In this document: positions 17,286 through 26,967 of the stretch, in pieces | How positions within the stretch are numbered: position 1 is the first letter of the stretch | How the letters are laid out: each line of letters starts with the position of its first letter | Program-made: the position numbers and the translations under genes | NCBI GenBank assembly: GCA_934215455.1 | Contig: CAKPZX010000009.1 | Location: 1-43,197 of the forward strand | From: an uncultured Streptococcus sp. | Lineage (GTDB): Bacteria; Bacillota; Bacilli; Lactobacillales; Streptococcaceae | Length of the DNA: 43,197 nucleotides | Direction: 5' to 3' | The notes under the pieces: model-generated | Told to the model about the DNA's origin: nothing | What the model saw: only the letters and a program-made list of their open reading frames with translations | Databases searched by the model: none

Positions 17286-18944
17286 TTATTTCCTTATTCT
17301 AAAGAATTTCAAGATCTTTGTTGGAATCGTCCAACGGCGAGAATGGATGATGGAATTGTATTCATGAGATAATTTTTTATGATTCTCATGTAAGTTGAAT
17401 AGGTGTCTGCTAAATTCTTCGTCACTTTCTTTTTCATAGGAGAATTGAAATTGATTACCTGAACTATTCGAAAGATCAAACAGAATATGTGGATGGGTAT
17501 TAAAGAAAACCAAAACATCCTCGAAATCAATTCCGTTTGAAGTTACAAGAGGAATTTCTCTTTGATCCTCCAATGCAATCAATGACAATTTTTTATAGGA
17601 TCCCGGAAATTCTGAAAGTAATATTTTTAGACTCTTTTCCTTTTCAAGCTTGAAGATAATAGAGCCCTTATTTTCCATTCTCTCTTTTGTTATTTCATGG
17701 TAGGCTGAGTGAAGTCCATCGTTAGAAGCTGAAATCACCACCTGAGATTTACCAATTACTTCGAGATCACGATTATTGAATTTCATCCCCAAAAATCGAG
17801 CATACTTAGAGGAAAGCTTTTGGTTACCAATTGGCGTTTCTACTTCAATGTTATCTTTAAAAACAGCATAGATCGTCTCAAGATTGTATTTCTTTCGAGC
17901 AAGTTCTTGATCCAGTAATTGTTTTTCTTTATAGGCATCAAAATGATCAATCACTGTAGCCATTTGTTGACTTAGCAAATCCCTATCCCCTAGCGGATAT
18001 AAAGTTCCAGATTCTAAAAATTTACTCGAAGACAAATGACCTAAATTATCAGAAATGATTGCCGGAACACCATTTAGGACTGATTCCACAAATACTAAAG
18101 AAAATGTTTCTAATTTAGCAGGCAAGACGAGGATATCTTTATCTGTCACCAAGGACCATGGATCCGAGTGAAAACCAACAAAAGTCACACGATCTAGATG
18201 ATGCGTTTGAATATAGTCATCCATCAACTTTTTGTACTGCTCATCCCATCCTCCGATGAAGACCAGTTCGATCTCCTTCCGATTTAATTGATGATAGGCT
18301 GCAAGCAACTCAAGCTGATTTTTTCGTTCGTTAATCCCACCGATGGATACGAAACGAGAAGTAGTAGAATTCTTAAGAGGACGCTCTTGAACTTCTGTAT
18401 AGGGGATAAACGGAATCAATTTATCAGTCGTAAAATAATTCGTTAGAGTGTGATACAATTCCCCTTCGACTACAAAAATTTTATCAGACAAATCATCAAT
18501 TAAGGGAATCAGGTCCTTATAATAACCGAACTCACCAAAAGGAAATTCATGAATAATATAAAAATGTCTGGCCTTTTCACATGCAGCTGCAAATGCCCCC
18601 TGAAACACATTGACTGTATTCGAAATAACCAGTTCGATCTGTTCATTCCGGATAATTTCTCTTACTTCCTCAATATTCTTTTGTTGAGAAGCTTGGATTT
18701 CTAACTCTGAAATGTTCAGCGTCTTAGACTCAGGCCACCACCACTGATTGGTTTTTAACTGAAATAGTTTAATTCCAGTTGTATCCATATGACGGAGATA
18801 GTCTTTATCAATGTGTGGAGCATTATCCGGTATCACATTATAAACTTCGTGACCTTCTTGAACTAATAACTTCATTAGGTTCAGAATTGATACTTCTGCT
18901 CCACTAAACATGGCTCCAACAGGAGAAACAAATAAAATTTTCAT
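17286..18944 (-). CDS. GT4-family glycosyltransferase in the rgp operon
   Basis: 552 residues. The N-terminal ~360 form a GT-B glycosyltransferase of family 4: GAMFSGAEVSILNLMKLL at the start, SIGGINERKNQLELLAAYHQ, GFHSDPWSLVTDKDILVLPA and the nucleotide-sugar motif ETFSLVFVESVLNGVPAI. The remaining ~190 residues form an extension I do not recognise, ending in a basic RRWTIPTKILKFFRIRK. It occupies the place held by rgpE/gacF in other streptococci. The donor sugar and linkage are unknown. It starts 17 bases after rgpD. Confidence 0.8.
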   Translation of the reverse strand: MKILFVSPVGAMFSGAEVSILNLMKLLVQEGHEVYNVIPDNAPHIDKDYLRHMDTTGIKLFQLKTNQWWWPESKTLNISELEIQASQQKNIEEVREIIRNEQIELVISNTVNVFQGAFAAACEKARHFYIIHEFPFGEFGYYKDLIPLIDDLSDKIFVVEGELYHTLTNYFTTDKLIPFIPYTEVQERPLKNSTTSRFVSIGGINERKNQLELLAAYHQLNRKEIELVFIGGWDEQYKKLMDDYIQTHHLDRVTFVGFHSDPWSLVTDKDILVLPAKLETFSLVFVESVLNGVPAIISDNLGHLSSSKFLESGTLYPLGDRDLLSQQMATVIDHFDAYKEKQLLDQELARKKYNLETIYAVFKDNIEVETPIGNQKLSSKYARFLGMKFNNRDLEVIGKSQVVISASNDGLHSAYHEITKERMENKGSIIFKLEKEKSLKILLSEFPGSYKKLSLIALEDQREIPLVTSNGIDFEDVLVFFNTHPHILFDLSNSSGNQFQFSYEKESDEEFSRHLFNLHENHKKLSHEYNSIIHSRRWTIPTKILKFFRIRK

Positions 18945-18961
18945 AGCCTACACCAAAGAAA

Positions 18962-20164
18962 TTATTCCCACTTACCTTGACGGATCAACAAACCAGTCGA
19001 AGAATCCAATTCTGAACGATTTGTTCGATCCACAACCCGATCAATTGAAAAGACGGGAGGGTTCGTTGTCGATAATATTGCTAAGTTTTCTTGATTTTCA
19101 TCTCTTAAAAATGCTACTAGTCTTAACTTCACATGATTAAAGTACGGCAACTTACATTTATAAGTGATTTTTTTAGGTCCGACACCAGATAATGGAACAT
19201 CCATGGAATTATCGTTATACAGTCCATTCCCAGTAGAAATATCAACAAATGAAAAGGCTATATGAGGATTAACAGACTCATCTAATAGATTAAATGAAAA
19301 CTCAATCACCACCTCATCATCAGGAGTTACTTTCTTAGGAGAAAGCAATCTAGCCGTGAAACCTTCAACTTCCGTTGTGACCAAGCCCTCACCTTCATCT
19401 CCATGATGATGGGAGTTCGATTCCAAGTTGTCAAAACTATATTGATCAGAAACGTCAAAAGGATCACCAATGGCCTTCACCAAGCCATTTTCAATCAAAA
19501 CAGCCTTGTTACAATATTTCTTGACGGCTCCCATATCATGGGTAACGAGAATCGTGGTTTTCCCTGATTTCTTGCGTTCTTGGAAGTAATCGTTACACTT
19601 GCGCTGAAAGGCCTCATCTCCTACTGCTAGGACCTCATCCAAAATCAAGATATCCCCTTGGGCCTTAATGGCAACCGAAAAGGCTAGACGAACCTGCATG
19701 CCTGATGAGTAGTTCTTGAGTTTTTGGTTCATGAACTCATGCAACTCAGCAAAGTCTACGATATCATCATACATGGCATCAATTTCAGCTGTCGAGAAGC
19801 CCAGCATAGCCCCGTTCATATAGACATTTTCTCGACCAGTCAGCTCTGGGTTAAAGCCCACTCCAAGCTCGATAAAGGACACCAGTTTCCCATCGATGGT
19901 GACGGTACCTTTTTCTGGCACATAAATTTCAGAAATAATTTTCAAGAGAGTCGATTTTCCAGAACCATTTCTTCCGAGGATCCCGAAAAAATCTCCTTTT
20001 TCTACTTCAAAAGAAATATCCTTAAGAACATGTTGTTCTTTGTATCCTTTGATTCCTTTGAAGCGATTGACCAGGGCAGTTCGAAGACTATTAGTTGCCT
20101 CTGTTGGCAACTTAAAGTACTTGCTGACATGGTCTACTTTTACTGCAATTTGTTTATCTGTCAT
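18962..20164 (-). CDS. rgpD: Polysaccharide ABC exporter, ATP-binding protein RgpD
   Basis: 400 residues. Walker A is GRNGSGKST (about 65-73), the signature is SSGMQVRLAFSVA, and Walker B is DILILDEVLAVGDEAF. Residues about 260-400 form a Wzt-like C-terminal domain (VTPDDEVVIEFSFNL, FSFVDISTGNGLYND). Such domains recognise the polymer in related exporters. It energises RgpC to flip the lipid-linked rhamnan across the membrane. The start overlaps the rgpC stop by one base. Confidence 0.95.
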   Translation of the reverse strand: MTDKQIAVKVDHVSKYFKLPTEATNSLRTALVNRFKGIKGYKEQHVLKDISFEVEKGDFFGILGRNGSGKSTLLKIISEIYVPEKGTVTIDGKLVSFIELGVGFNPELTGRENVYMNGAMLGFSTAEIDAMYDDIVDFAELHEFMNQKLKNYSSGMQVRLAFSVAIKAQGDILILDEVLAVGDEAFQRKCNDYFQERKKSGKTTILVTHDMGAVKKYCNKAVLIENGLVKAIGDPFDVSDQYSFDNLESNSHHHGDEGEGLVTTEVEGFTARLLSPKKVTPDDEVVIEFSFNLLDESVNPHIAFSFVDISTGNGLYNDNSMDVPLSGVGPKKITYKCKLPYFNHVKLRLVAFLRDENQENLAILSTTNPPVFSIDRVVDRTNRSELDSSTGLLIRQGKWE

Positions 20165-20970
20165 TAGAGAATCTCCGCAAATTTCTTAGCATGTTTGTTA
20201 AAGTAAGCAAAGCCAGCGACAAAAATAAGAATTGGTAAAACATAAGGAATCAGAACCAAGAACTTATTTTCCACCAAAAGCCAGACAGGGGTGTTGGCCT
20301 TATCAATCAAGAAATAACGCATGTCTTGAATAATTTGAGCCAAAGGATTCATCATGACCAACTTAGCAGCCCATGGATTGCGGTCTGCAATAAAGGTAAT
20401 CGGATAGATAATTGGCGTCGCATACAAGCCGGCTTGCAGGAGTACTTCCCATACTTGACCTAAGTCACGGAAACGAACAAAAAATGTCGCTAAGATCAAT
20501 GCACATCCTGTCGCCATCAAGAACAACTCAAAGAACAACGGAATCACCATCAAAGCTGTCCAAGAAAATGTCACCCCATTAAAGAATGAAAAAATCAAGA
20601 CCACTACAAGGTTAATGACAAAGTTGATAGCTGCTCCTGAAATTGCAGACAAGACAATGATGTGTTTGGAGAAGTTCAATTTTCGCAACAAGTCGCCTCG
20701 ACTAACAATCGACACCATCCCCATAGATGTTGCTTCTGAGAAGAAGCCCCAGATTACATTGGCCAACAAGAGGGCAACTGGGAAATGGGGCACATCTCCA
20801 CCCAAGCGTAAGAATCGGATGAAGACAATATACATGATCGTAAAGGTCATCAGGGGCTTTAAAATCGACCAAAGATAACCGATTGCTGATCCTTGGTAAC
20901 GTAATTTAAAGTCTGTTTTGATTAATTCTCTTAATAAAATTCGATTTTTCTGACTAAAAACGTCAAACAT
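20164..20970 (-). CDS. rgpC: Polysaccharide ABC exporter, permease RgpC
   Basis: 268 residues of the ABC-2/TagG type with about six membrane segments, beginning FDVFSQKNRILLRELIKTDF and containing LRYQGSAIGYLWSILKPLMT, the family hallmark. It forms the membrane channel for the lipid-linked polyrhamnose with RgpD. One-base overlaps on both sides (rgpB upstream, rgpD downstream) indicate translational coupling. Confidence 0.95.
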   Translation of the reverse strand: MFDVFSQKNRILLRELIKTDFKLRYQGSAIGYLWSILKPLMTFTIMYIVFIRFLRLGGDVPHFPVALLLANVIWGFFSEATSMGMVSIVSRGDLLRKLNFSKHIIVLSAISGAAINFVINLVVVLIFSFFNGVTFSWTALMVIPLFFELFLMATGCALILATFFVRFRDLGQVWEVLLQAGLYATPIIYPITFIADRNPWAAKLVMMNPLAQIIQDMRYFLIDKANTPVWLLVENKFLVLIPYVLPILIFVAGFAYFNKHAKKFAEIL

Positions 20971-21911
20971 TATTTTTTACCTCGATATGCAAACTTTGTC
21001 AGAATCAAGCTGGTAAACACAACCGTATGAAAAGCCCGGTTCTTCCGGTAACCGTACTGACGAATCCGTCTCAAACGTTCTTTTAGTGGAACATCCATAA
21101 TGGTGACAAAGTTTTCAATGATTTCTTTAGTTTGGGAACTGACAGGCAGATCCAATAAATTTTTTGCTTGTTCTTGACTGGACTCGATGAGATTCCAATA
21201 TTTAGCAAACAGAACATGAGGGCGAACCCAGTTTTTGACCCGTTTTCTAAGGGTACGAGCTCCCAGAACATTGCTACTGTGCTGACGGTACAATTCTGTC
21301 GGCTGATCGATATAGATGAGCTTCCCAAAGGCAGTGGCCAACAAGGCCAAATACCAGTCATGCATAAGGAGTGCATGTTTTTCTTGACCTGTCCATAACT
21401 CCGCCAGAGCGTGGTTAATCATGGCAACTCCGCCAGTTACCGTATTTTCCGTCAACTCTTGAATCAGTTCGGTATTGGCATGATCAGACTGGGTGCGAAT
21501 CATACTCTCATGCTGCACATTCAAGTTTTCATCGACCACTTTTAAATCTGTGTAGACCAGCAAAGGCACTTCTTGAGGATGCTTCTCGGCTTCTGCTACT
21601 TGAAGAGCAATCTTTTCAGGAAGCCAGACATCATCTTGGTCACTGAAGCAATAAAGATCAGCTTTTTCATATTTCAGAAGCGCATGGAAGCTCTTGATAA
21701 CACCGAGATTTTCGATAGCTCCTTGGTTGATAAAGCGAATGCGCTCATCCTGGGCCACCAACTCTTGAATGATCTCCACCGTACCATCTGTCGATCCATC
21801 ATCTCGGATCAAGAGTTGCCAGTCTTGATAGGTCTGGTCTTGGATACTTTTGACCTGCTCTTTTAGATACTGTTCACCATTATAGGTGGACAACAAGATA
21901 TTTACTTTCAT
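20970..21911 (-). CDS. rgpB: RgpB-type rhamnosyltransferase (GT2)
   Basis: 313 residues, GT-A fold family 2: VNILLSTYNGEQYLKEQVKS, then RDDGSTDGTVEIIQEL, and the metal-binding region CFSDQDDVWLPEKI. Its position after rgpA and before rgpC matches RgpB/GacC, which add L-rhamnose to the growing lipid-linked polymer. It overlaps rgpA by four bases. Confidence 0.9.
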   Translation of the reverse strand: MKVNILLSTYNGEQYLKEQVKSIQDQTYQDWQLLIRDDGSTDGTVEIIQELVAQDERIRFINQGAIENLGVIKSFHALLKYEKADLYCFSDQDDVWLPEKIALQVAEAEKHPQEVPLLVYTDLKVVDENLNVQHESMIRTQSDHANTELIQELTENTVTGGVAMINHALAELWTGQEKHALLMHDWYLALLATAFGKLIYIDQPTELYRQHSSNVLGARTLRKRVKNWVRPHVLFAKYWNLIESSQEQAKNLLDLPVSSQTKEIIENFVTIMDVPLKERLRRIRQYGYRKNRAFHTVVFTSLILTKFAYRGKK

Positions 21912-23056
21912 GATAAGAATAATTCCTCGTACTCACCTACAATTTTTTCCCAGGTAAAGTTTTGCTTCATATTGGCCTTGGCACGTTGACCCCATTCAGA
22001 TACATCTTCTAAAGAATCAACCTGGTCGATCAGATGCGCCAAATTCCCAGCTTCTTTGGTCCAATATTGAGCTGTGTCCTTGGCAACCGTTTGGTTAAAG
22101 GAGACTCCTAAAACCAAATTGAGGTCTGTATGAGCAAGTGCTTCTAAGAGACCAGGATTGGTTCCGCCCACTTCATGACCATGGATATAGGCAAAGGCTT
22201 CTTTACGGATATACTTCAAGAGGTCTTGATCATAGACCGTTCCTACAAACTTAACGCGAGGATCCTGATTAAATCCAGTTCGAGCTCGGAGTTCTTCAAA
22301 ATAGGGATTGCCTTCATGGTTACAAATAATCACCAAATCCCGCTTGGTGGAAGAGGCCATAAATTCACGAATGGCGGTCTCATAATTATTTTCTGGGACA
22401 AAGCGGCCCAAAATTAGGTAATAGTTTTTCTCTTGAGTCTGCCACTTGTGATAGAATTCTCGGACCTTATTATCCTGACTATTTAGGCTGGTCGAAGACA
22501 AGTCCATTCCGTAGGCAATATAGGTCGTCTTGGACCAAGGGTAGGCTTCCTTGATATAGGACTCAATACCAGGGTTGTCTGAAATTACCAAGTCCGCATG
22601 GCGCGTCATGATCTTTTCAGAATACTTGAGATAGGCTTGGATCGGCTTGGCCCACTTGGCCCTCTTCCACTCCAGTCCATCTGGGTTGATATAGAATCGT
22701 CCCCCCAATTTATGGATCTTACGCGCAAAAGGCGCCACAAAGGCTCCGATTGTATTGCCCAAGACGTAAAAAATCGGCTGTTCAATTCCTTGTTTCTTAA
22801 TAAGCTTCAAGGCATAGTTGATGGCCATCATATCATAGGCGATGACACGCGCAGGCCCAAGCTTAGGGGCTTTAATCGTAAAACAATCCACACCCTTGTA
22901 GTCAAAATGTTGATAAGCTTGATCATTAGAAAGGCAAGCAACATGGTACTGGATATCCGGAGACACTTGATGCGAAACCAATTGGTCCACAAAAGTCTCA
23001 AAACCGCCATATTGAGCCGGAAGCCCACGACTTCCGATAATAAAAACATGTTGCAT
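21908..23056 (-). CDS. rgpA: RgpA-type rhamnosyltransferase (Cps2T/GacB family)
   Basis: From the ATG at 23056 the protein has 382 residues. It starts MQHVFIIGSRGLPAQYGGFE, the DUF1972 N-terminal domain of the Cps2T/RgpA/GacB group, and has a GT4 C-terminal half (YLILGRFVPENNYETAIREF, HGHEVGGTNPGLLEALAHTD). GacB places the first rhamnose on the GlcNAc-lipid acceptor. AAGGGA lies six bases before this ATG; an in-frame ATG at 23080 lacks a ribosome-binding site and sits only about ten bases after the -10 box. It has its own promoter, separate from rmlD. Confidence 0.93.
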   Translation of the reverse strand: MQHVFIIGSRGLPAQYGGFETFVDQLVSHQVSPDIQYHVACLSNDQAYQHFDYKGVDCFTIKAPKLGPARVIAYDMMAINYALKLIKKQGIEQPIFYVLGNTIGAFVAPFARKIHKLGGRFYINPDGLEWKRAKWAKPIQAYLKYSEKIMTRHADLVISDNPGIESYIKEAYPWSKTTYIAYGMDLSSTSLNSQDNKVREFYHKWQTQEKNYYLILGRFVPENNYETAIREFMASSTKRDLVIICNHEGNPYFEELRARTGFNQDPRVKFVGTVYDQDLLKYIRKEAFAYIHGHEVGGTNPGLLEALAHTDLNLVLGVSFNQTVAKDTAQYWTKEAGNLAHLIDQVDSLEDVSEWGQRAKANMKQNFTWEKIVGEYEELFLS

Positions 23057-23090
23057 AGAGTTCCCTTTCAAATCATTCACAGTCTATTCA

Positions 23091-23096
23091 ATTATA
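23091..23096 (-). promoter_or_regulatory. Extended -10 promoter of the rgpA operon
   Basis: The minus strand reads TGTTATAAT between the rmlD terminator and rgpA. No convincing -35 is seen. Confidence 0.65.
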
Positions 23097-23131
23097 ACAT
23101 TTTCTAGGCTTTTTGCCTAATCCAAACAGAA

Positions 23132-23153
23132 AAGCGACCCTTGAGGGCCGCTT
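23132..23153 (-). terminator. Terminator of rmlD
   Basis: Arms AAGCGGCCCT and AGGGTCGCTT (10 bp with one G-U) around a 2-base apex, followed by TTCTGTTT on the minus strand, shortly after the rmlD stop. Confidence 0.8.
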
Positions 23154-23163
23154 CTATTTGTTC

Positions 23164-24015
23164 TTATTTCACTTCTTGTTTATAAAATTCTTTCAAAGCA
23201 TCTTGCCAAGTTGGAATAACGAATCCTGTAGCCTTAGCCTTAGCCAAGCTCATCGTTGAGTTCAGTGGGCGTTTTGCCTTAGCCGGGAATTGGCTAGAAT
23301 CCACTGGTTTCACTTCAACATCCGTATCTTTGAGGATTTCAACTGCAAAGTCATACCAAGTTGTATCTTCTTTCGCATCGTTAGACAAGTGGTAATAACC
23401 ATACTCCTTACGGTTTTCAGCCAAATAAGTCATAAACTCTGCCAAAGTACGTGTCCAAGTCGGACGACCGTGTTGGTCATTAACAACTGTAAGTGTCTTG
23501 TGAGTCTTCGCAAGGTTTTGCATGGTGAAGACAAAGTTCTTACCGTAGTTCCCAAATACCCAAGCTGTACGGATGATATAGAAGTTAGATACATGCTTCT
23601 CAACCAATTCTTCCCCCATACGTTTGGTACGACCGTACTCTGTTTGAGGATCTGGTTGATCGTCTACTTCCCATTCTTGTCCCACTGGTTTTTTCCCATC
23701 AAAAACGTAGTCCGTTGAGATATAAACCAAGGTTGCACCGTGTTTTTCAGACGCTTTTGCTACATTTTCCGTACCAGTCACGTTGATCGCATAGTCCAAC
23801 TCTTTTCCTTCATCTTCTGCAGCATCAACAGCTGTGTAGGCAGCACAGTGATAAACCAAGGTTGGTTTTACTTCCGCAAATACCTCGTCTACTTTCTCTG
23901 CATTTGTGATATCCATTTCAGCCACATCAACGGCTACATATTCTTCATTTCGTTCATCTAGTAAATGGCGAAGCTCCGTTCCAAGTTGACCATTTGCACC
24001 TGTAATTAAAATCAT
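23164..24015 (-). CDS. rmlD: dTDP-4-dehydrorhamnose reductase
   Basis: 283 residues. The NADPH-binding motif is GANGQLGTEL at the N-terminus, and the catalytic YxxxK is in EYGRTKRMGEE, preceded by YISTDYVFDG. It completes dTDP-L-rhamnose synthesis, supplying the donor for RgpA, RgpB and RgpF. The gene directly precedes rgpA, as gacA does in S. pyogenes. rmlABC are not in this window. It has its own -10 (24048-24053) and a terminator. Confidence 0.96.
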   Translation of the reverse strand: MILITGANGQLGTELRHLLDERNEEYVAVDVAEMDITNAEKVDEVFAEVKPTLVYHCAAYTAVDAAEDEGKELDYAINVTGTENVAKASEKHGATLVYISTDYVFDGKKPVGQEWEVDDQPDPQTEYGRTKRMGEELVEKHVSNFYIIRTAWVFGNYGKNFVFTMQNLAKTHKTLTVVNDQHGRPTWTRTLAEFMTYLAENRKEYGYYHLSNDAKEDTTWYDFAVEILKDTDVEVKPVDSSQFPAKAKRPLNSTMSLAKAKATGFVIPTWQDALKEFYKQEVK

Positions 24016-24047
24016 GGTATTTTCCTTTCAATTGCTTTATCCCTATC

Positions 24048-24053
24048 ATTATA
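24048..24053 (-). promoter_or_regulatory. -10 promoter element of rmlD
   Basis: The minus strand reads TTTGCTATAAT (an extended TGC box) directly after the U tract of the preceding terminator and about 30 bases before the rmlD ATG. Confidence 0.65.
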
Positions 24054-24060
24054 GCAAAAA

Positions 24061-24079
24061 AAGCAGAAGTTTTCTGCTT
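24061..24079 (-). terminator. Terminator between the GT-C gene and rmlD
   Basis: Arms AAGCAGAA and TTCTGCTT with a 3-base loop, followed by TTTTT on the minus strand, right after the stop codon of the 633-residue protein. Confidence 0.7.
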
Positions 24080-24080
24080 T

Positions 24081-25982
24081 TTAAGATGGGAATTGCTCCT
24101 TATTTTTTGAATACTTCTGCTTAAAAATAAAGAATACCAGTATCCAAGAGATCCATTCTATCATGAAACCAAGATACTGTATAAATGTCTTGTGATAAGA
24201 AACTTTGACATGGCCAGAATTTCGAATAGATAAATAAATTTTACCATCATTTAAAACTTTTTCTGAGACAGTTGGTTTCCGATCTTTTTTATTCTCTTTT
24301 AATTCAGATTCGGTAAAAGCTCGCTGTTTCAACACAGGTTGAGAACCTTCTGCTCCCTTAGAATATTCTGCGCGATATCCTTTGTACCATATCATTGGTA
24401 TAGAGATAGTAGTTTCCTTTTTATCGTCAGGAACCTTTATATCAAATTCTAAAAGATTGTACCTCTTTTTAATAGTTGATATTTTTACATCCTTAGCTGT
24501 TTGAAATTCTGTAAATTGTGGTAAGCGTATATCTTGGTTATTGATATCAAGATTATAATATTCATCACCTACAGGATCAATATATTTGGATTTATCACCT
24601 TTATAAACCGATTTTAGTAATTTTTCATTCTTTTTATTATCCTCACGCATCTGTTTATAGTTTTTTGAAGAGCTATCAAATTGAGGGACAACATGATTGA
24701 AATAGAAAGTTAAACTCAAGATGCATAAGACAATAGAGAAAAATCCATTTCTATTTGTAACAGCAAGAAAGAATAGGAACAAGAGGGGAATGAAAAACAA
24801 TAGGCGCCCTGAATACTGCATACTCCCTAAAAAAGTGTATTTCAATACGGAATTCCAAGGCAGAAGACTCGTTGCAGAAAAATATAAGATCCAACAAGTC
24901 CAAAATATGGTTTTACTTAAACTCCCTAGACGGCGATAGAATAAGATTACCATCATACTCGCATAGAATAGACCATCTCGTACAAATTGATGGATCGGCC
25001 ACTCTAATGGTGTGAAAGGTTTATAAAAACCATATCGATCTGCTTGAAATGGAAAAGGAACCAAAAAAGTATCTTTCACATTGACAGGAAAATTTCTCGC
25101 TGTCCATGTGAAGAAAAATTTTTGTGATGAAACCTGTTCCAGATATTGAAAAATGTATCCTGCCGACAAACATAAGGCAAACAAGATAGAAAATACAAAA
25201 GAGATAATCTTTTCCAGTGTGATCCTTTTATAATTTAAACATAAAAATACCGCAGAAAAGATTGCTAATATGATCGTTGATAAAATATGGGTTTGAATTA
25301 AAAGTGCTACTACAATCCCTAAATAGAGAGGGTTCTTTTTGTTTAAGTAGAGCACTCGATAAATTGAATAAATAAGAAATGGGACAAGTGGCACTACCAT
25401 GGTCATTCCAAAACCAAATAAGGTGTAATAACAAGGAATGGTCAAGGCCACTACTATACCAGTCGCCTTATTTTTTACTATTTTTGAAACAACAATATAA
25501 CTTGTTAGGCTTGTACAAAGAATGATCAAAAATGCAAATATAGAATAAGCAAGATTTCCATCGTTGGTCATCATATAAACGATGGCTGACGGATAAAACT
25601 GCCAATTTCCATAAAACATAGGAGAAGCATATCCCGTACCGAATGCAAATAAAAAATTCAGATTGGGGAGTAAATCCCAATGCTCAATGGACTCTGCTAA
25701 GCCTACAATGCGGGATAAATGAAAGACATAGTCATATGAGCGACTTTGAAAATTGATCAGATTGAAAGATACAAATGTAAAAATGAGCGCATAGGAAGTT
25801 AGTAATAGAAAGACCAACTTATTGCTGATTTGGTTGAAAACATCTATAAGCCGGTCAATATGACTGCGGATCCCTTTTACCATATCCAACTGATTGATCT
25901 TATCGAGGAGCCAATCCACTCCCTCGTAAAATCTATCTATCTTTTGCTTAGCAGTAAGACTCATACTTAGGATATTCTTCAT
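24081..25982 (-). CDS. GT-C-like polytopic membrane protein of the polysaccharide locus
   Basis: 633 residues. A soluble N-terminus of about 55 residues is followed by about eleven membrane segments (55-435) and an extracytoplasmic domain (about 440-605). A final membrane segment precedes a basic tail. An early loop reads SRSYDYVFHLSRIVGL, an acidic/His motif in the position of the catalytic Asp/Glu of GT-C glycosyltransferases. Its start overlaps the GtrB-like gene by four bases. A GtrB-like enzyme makes undecaprenyl-phosphate sugar and a GT-C protein uses it outside, so this is probably the cognate transferase. Not a named family that I can place with certainty (YfhO/6-pyruvoyl-synthase-related membrane proteins are similar). 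Confidence 0.7.
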   Translation of the reverse strand: MKNILSMSLTAKQKIDRFYEGVDWLLDKINQLDMVKGIRSHIDRLIDVFNQISNKLVFLLLTSYALIFTFVSFNLINFQSRSYDYVFHLSRIVGLAESIEHWDLLPNLNFLFAFGTGYASPMFYGNWQFYPSAIVYMMTNDGNLAYSIFAFLIILCTSLTSYIVVSKIVKNKATGIVVALTIPCYYTLFGFGMTMVVPLVPFLIYSIYRVLYLNKKNPLYLGIVVALLIQTHILSTIILAIFSAVFLCLNYKRITLEKIISFVFSILFALCLSAGYIFQYLEQVSSQKFFFTWTARNFPVNVKDTFLVPFPFQADRYGFYKPFTPLEWPIHQFVRDGLFYASMMVILFYRRLGSLSKTIFWTCWILYFSATSLLPWNSVLKYTFLGSMQYSGRLLFFIPLLFLFFLAVTNRNGFFSIVLCILSLTFYFNHVVPQFDSSSKNYKQMREDNKKNEKLLKSVYKGDKSKYIDPVGDEYYNLDINNQDIRLPQFTEFQTAKDVKISTIKKRYNLLEFDIKVPDDKKETTISIPMIWYKGYRAEYSKGAEGSQPVLKQRAFTESELKENKKDRKPTVSEKVLNDGKIYLSIRNSGHVKVSYHKTFIQYLGFMIEWISWILVFFIFKQKYSKNKEQFPS

Positions 25983-26908
25983 TCTTCACTTTTCTCTTTG
26001 ATCACATAGATTGGACGTTTCTTGGTTTCCATGAAGATCTTACCAATATATTTCCCTAAAATCCCAATGGTCAATAATTGGAACCCTCCCAGGAAAAGAA
26101 TCACTGTCATAAGGGATGGCCAACCTGAAGTAGGATCCCCAAAGACCAAGGTGCGGATTACAATCAAAATCATCATGATAAAGGCCAAAATCCAAGATAA
26201 CAGTCCACCAATAAAGGCAATGTTTAATGGGGCATCCGAGAAATTGACAATCCCTTCAATCGAATACTTAAAGAGGGACCAAAAATTCCAGGACGTCTCT
26301 CCTGCCACGCGCTCGACATTTTTATATTCAAGGTATTCTGTCTCGAATCCTACCCAAGCAAAAATTCCTTTTGAGAAACGATTGTACTCAGATAACTCCA
26401 TGATAGCATCAACCATAGGGCGACGCATCAAACGGAAATCCCGCGCTCCGTCCACCATTTCCACTTGACTAATATGATTGATCAATTTATAAAACATCCG
26501 TGCAAAGAAAGAGCGAATCGGTGGTTCCCCATCACGGGTTACGCGTCTCGTTCCGACACAGTCTAGATCTGGTTGTTCCTCCAACTTCTGCTTCATTTCG
26601 ATCAATAGTTCCGGAGGATCCTGCAGATCCACATCCATGACGGTTACAAATTCACCACTAGCACGCTCAAGTCCAGCATACAGCGCCGCCTCTTTCCCGA
26701 AATTTCGAGAAAAAGAAAGGTAGTGCACATTTGAATCTGTAACATGTAGCTTTCGAAGAACGGATAGCGTACCATCTGAAGAGCCATCATTTATAAAAAT
26801 ATATTCAAACTTTTCTCCCATCTTCATCCGAACACGTTCCATTTCTCGATAAAACAATGGAATTGATTCTTCTTCGTTAAAACATGGGACTACAACTGAT
26901 ATGGTCAT
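25979..26908 (-). CDS. GtrB-like polyprenyl-phosphate glycosyltransferase (GT2)
   Basis: 309 residues. The GT-A domain shows SVVVPCFNEEESIPLFYREM, NDGSSDGTLSVLRKL, the metal motif DVDLQDPPELL, and GARDFRLMRRPMVDAI. Two C-terminal membrane segments follow (about 230-255 and 265-290), then a basic tail. This is the GtrB/YfdH architecture that charges undecaprenyl phosphate with glucose or a related sugar on the inner face. It overlaps the GT-C gene by four bases. The sugar cannot be read from the sequence. Confidence 0.88.
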   Translation of the reverse strand: MTISVVVPCFNEEESIPLFYREMERVRMKMGEKFEYIFINDGSSDGTLSVLRKLHVTDSNVHYLSFSRNFGKEAALYAGLERASGEFVTVMDVDLQDPPELLIEMKQKLEEQPDLDCVGTRRVTRDGEPPIRSFFARMFYKLINHISQVEMVDGARDFRLMRRPMVDAIMELSEYNRFSKGIFAWVGFETEYLEYKNVERVAGETSWNFWSLFKYSIEGIVNFSDAPLNIAFIGGLLSWILAFIMMILIVIRTLVFGDPTSGWPSLMTVILFLGGFQLLTIGILGKYIGKIFMETKKRPIYVIKEKSEE

Positions 26909-26949
26909 CTCTTACTCCTTGACTTATTCACTTTCTATTGTAACAAAAA

Positions 26950-26967
26950 ACTAGGGTTTCCCCTAGT
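26950..26967 (-). terminator. Terminator between the two side-chain modules
   Basis: Minus strand: ACTAGGG GAAA CCCTAGT then TTTTTTG. The perfect 7-bp stem with a GAAA tetraloop and U tract lies 24 bases after the DUF2142 gene stop. A TACAAT -10 for the next gene overlaps its end. Confidence 0.85.

Noticed and set aside
23057..23080. Upstream ATG of rgpA
   Set aside because: No Shine-Dalgarno, and only about ten bases after the -10 box.
23290..23718. 142-residue plus-strand ORF
   Set aside because: Antisense shadow of rmlD.
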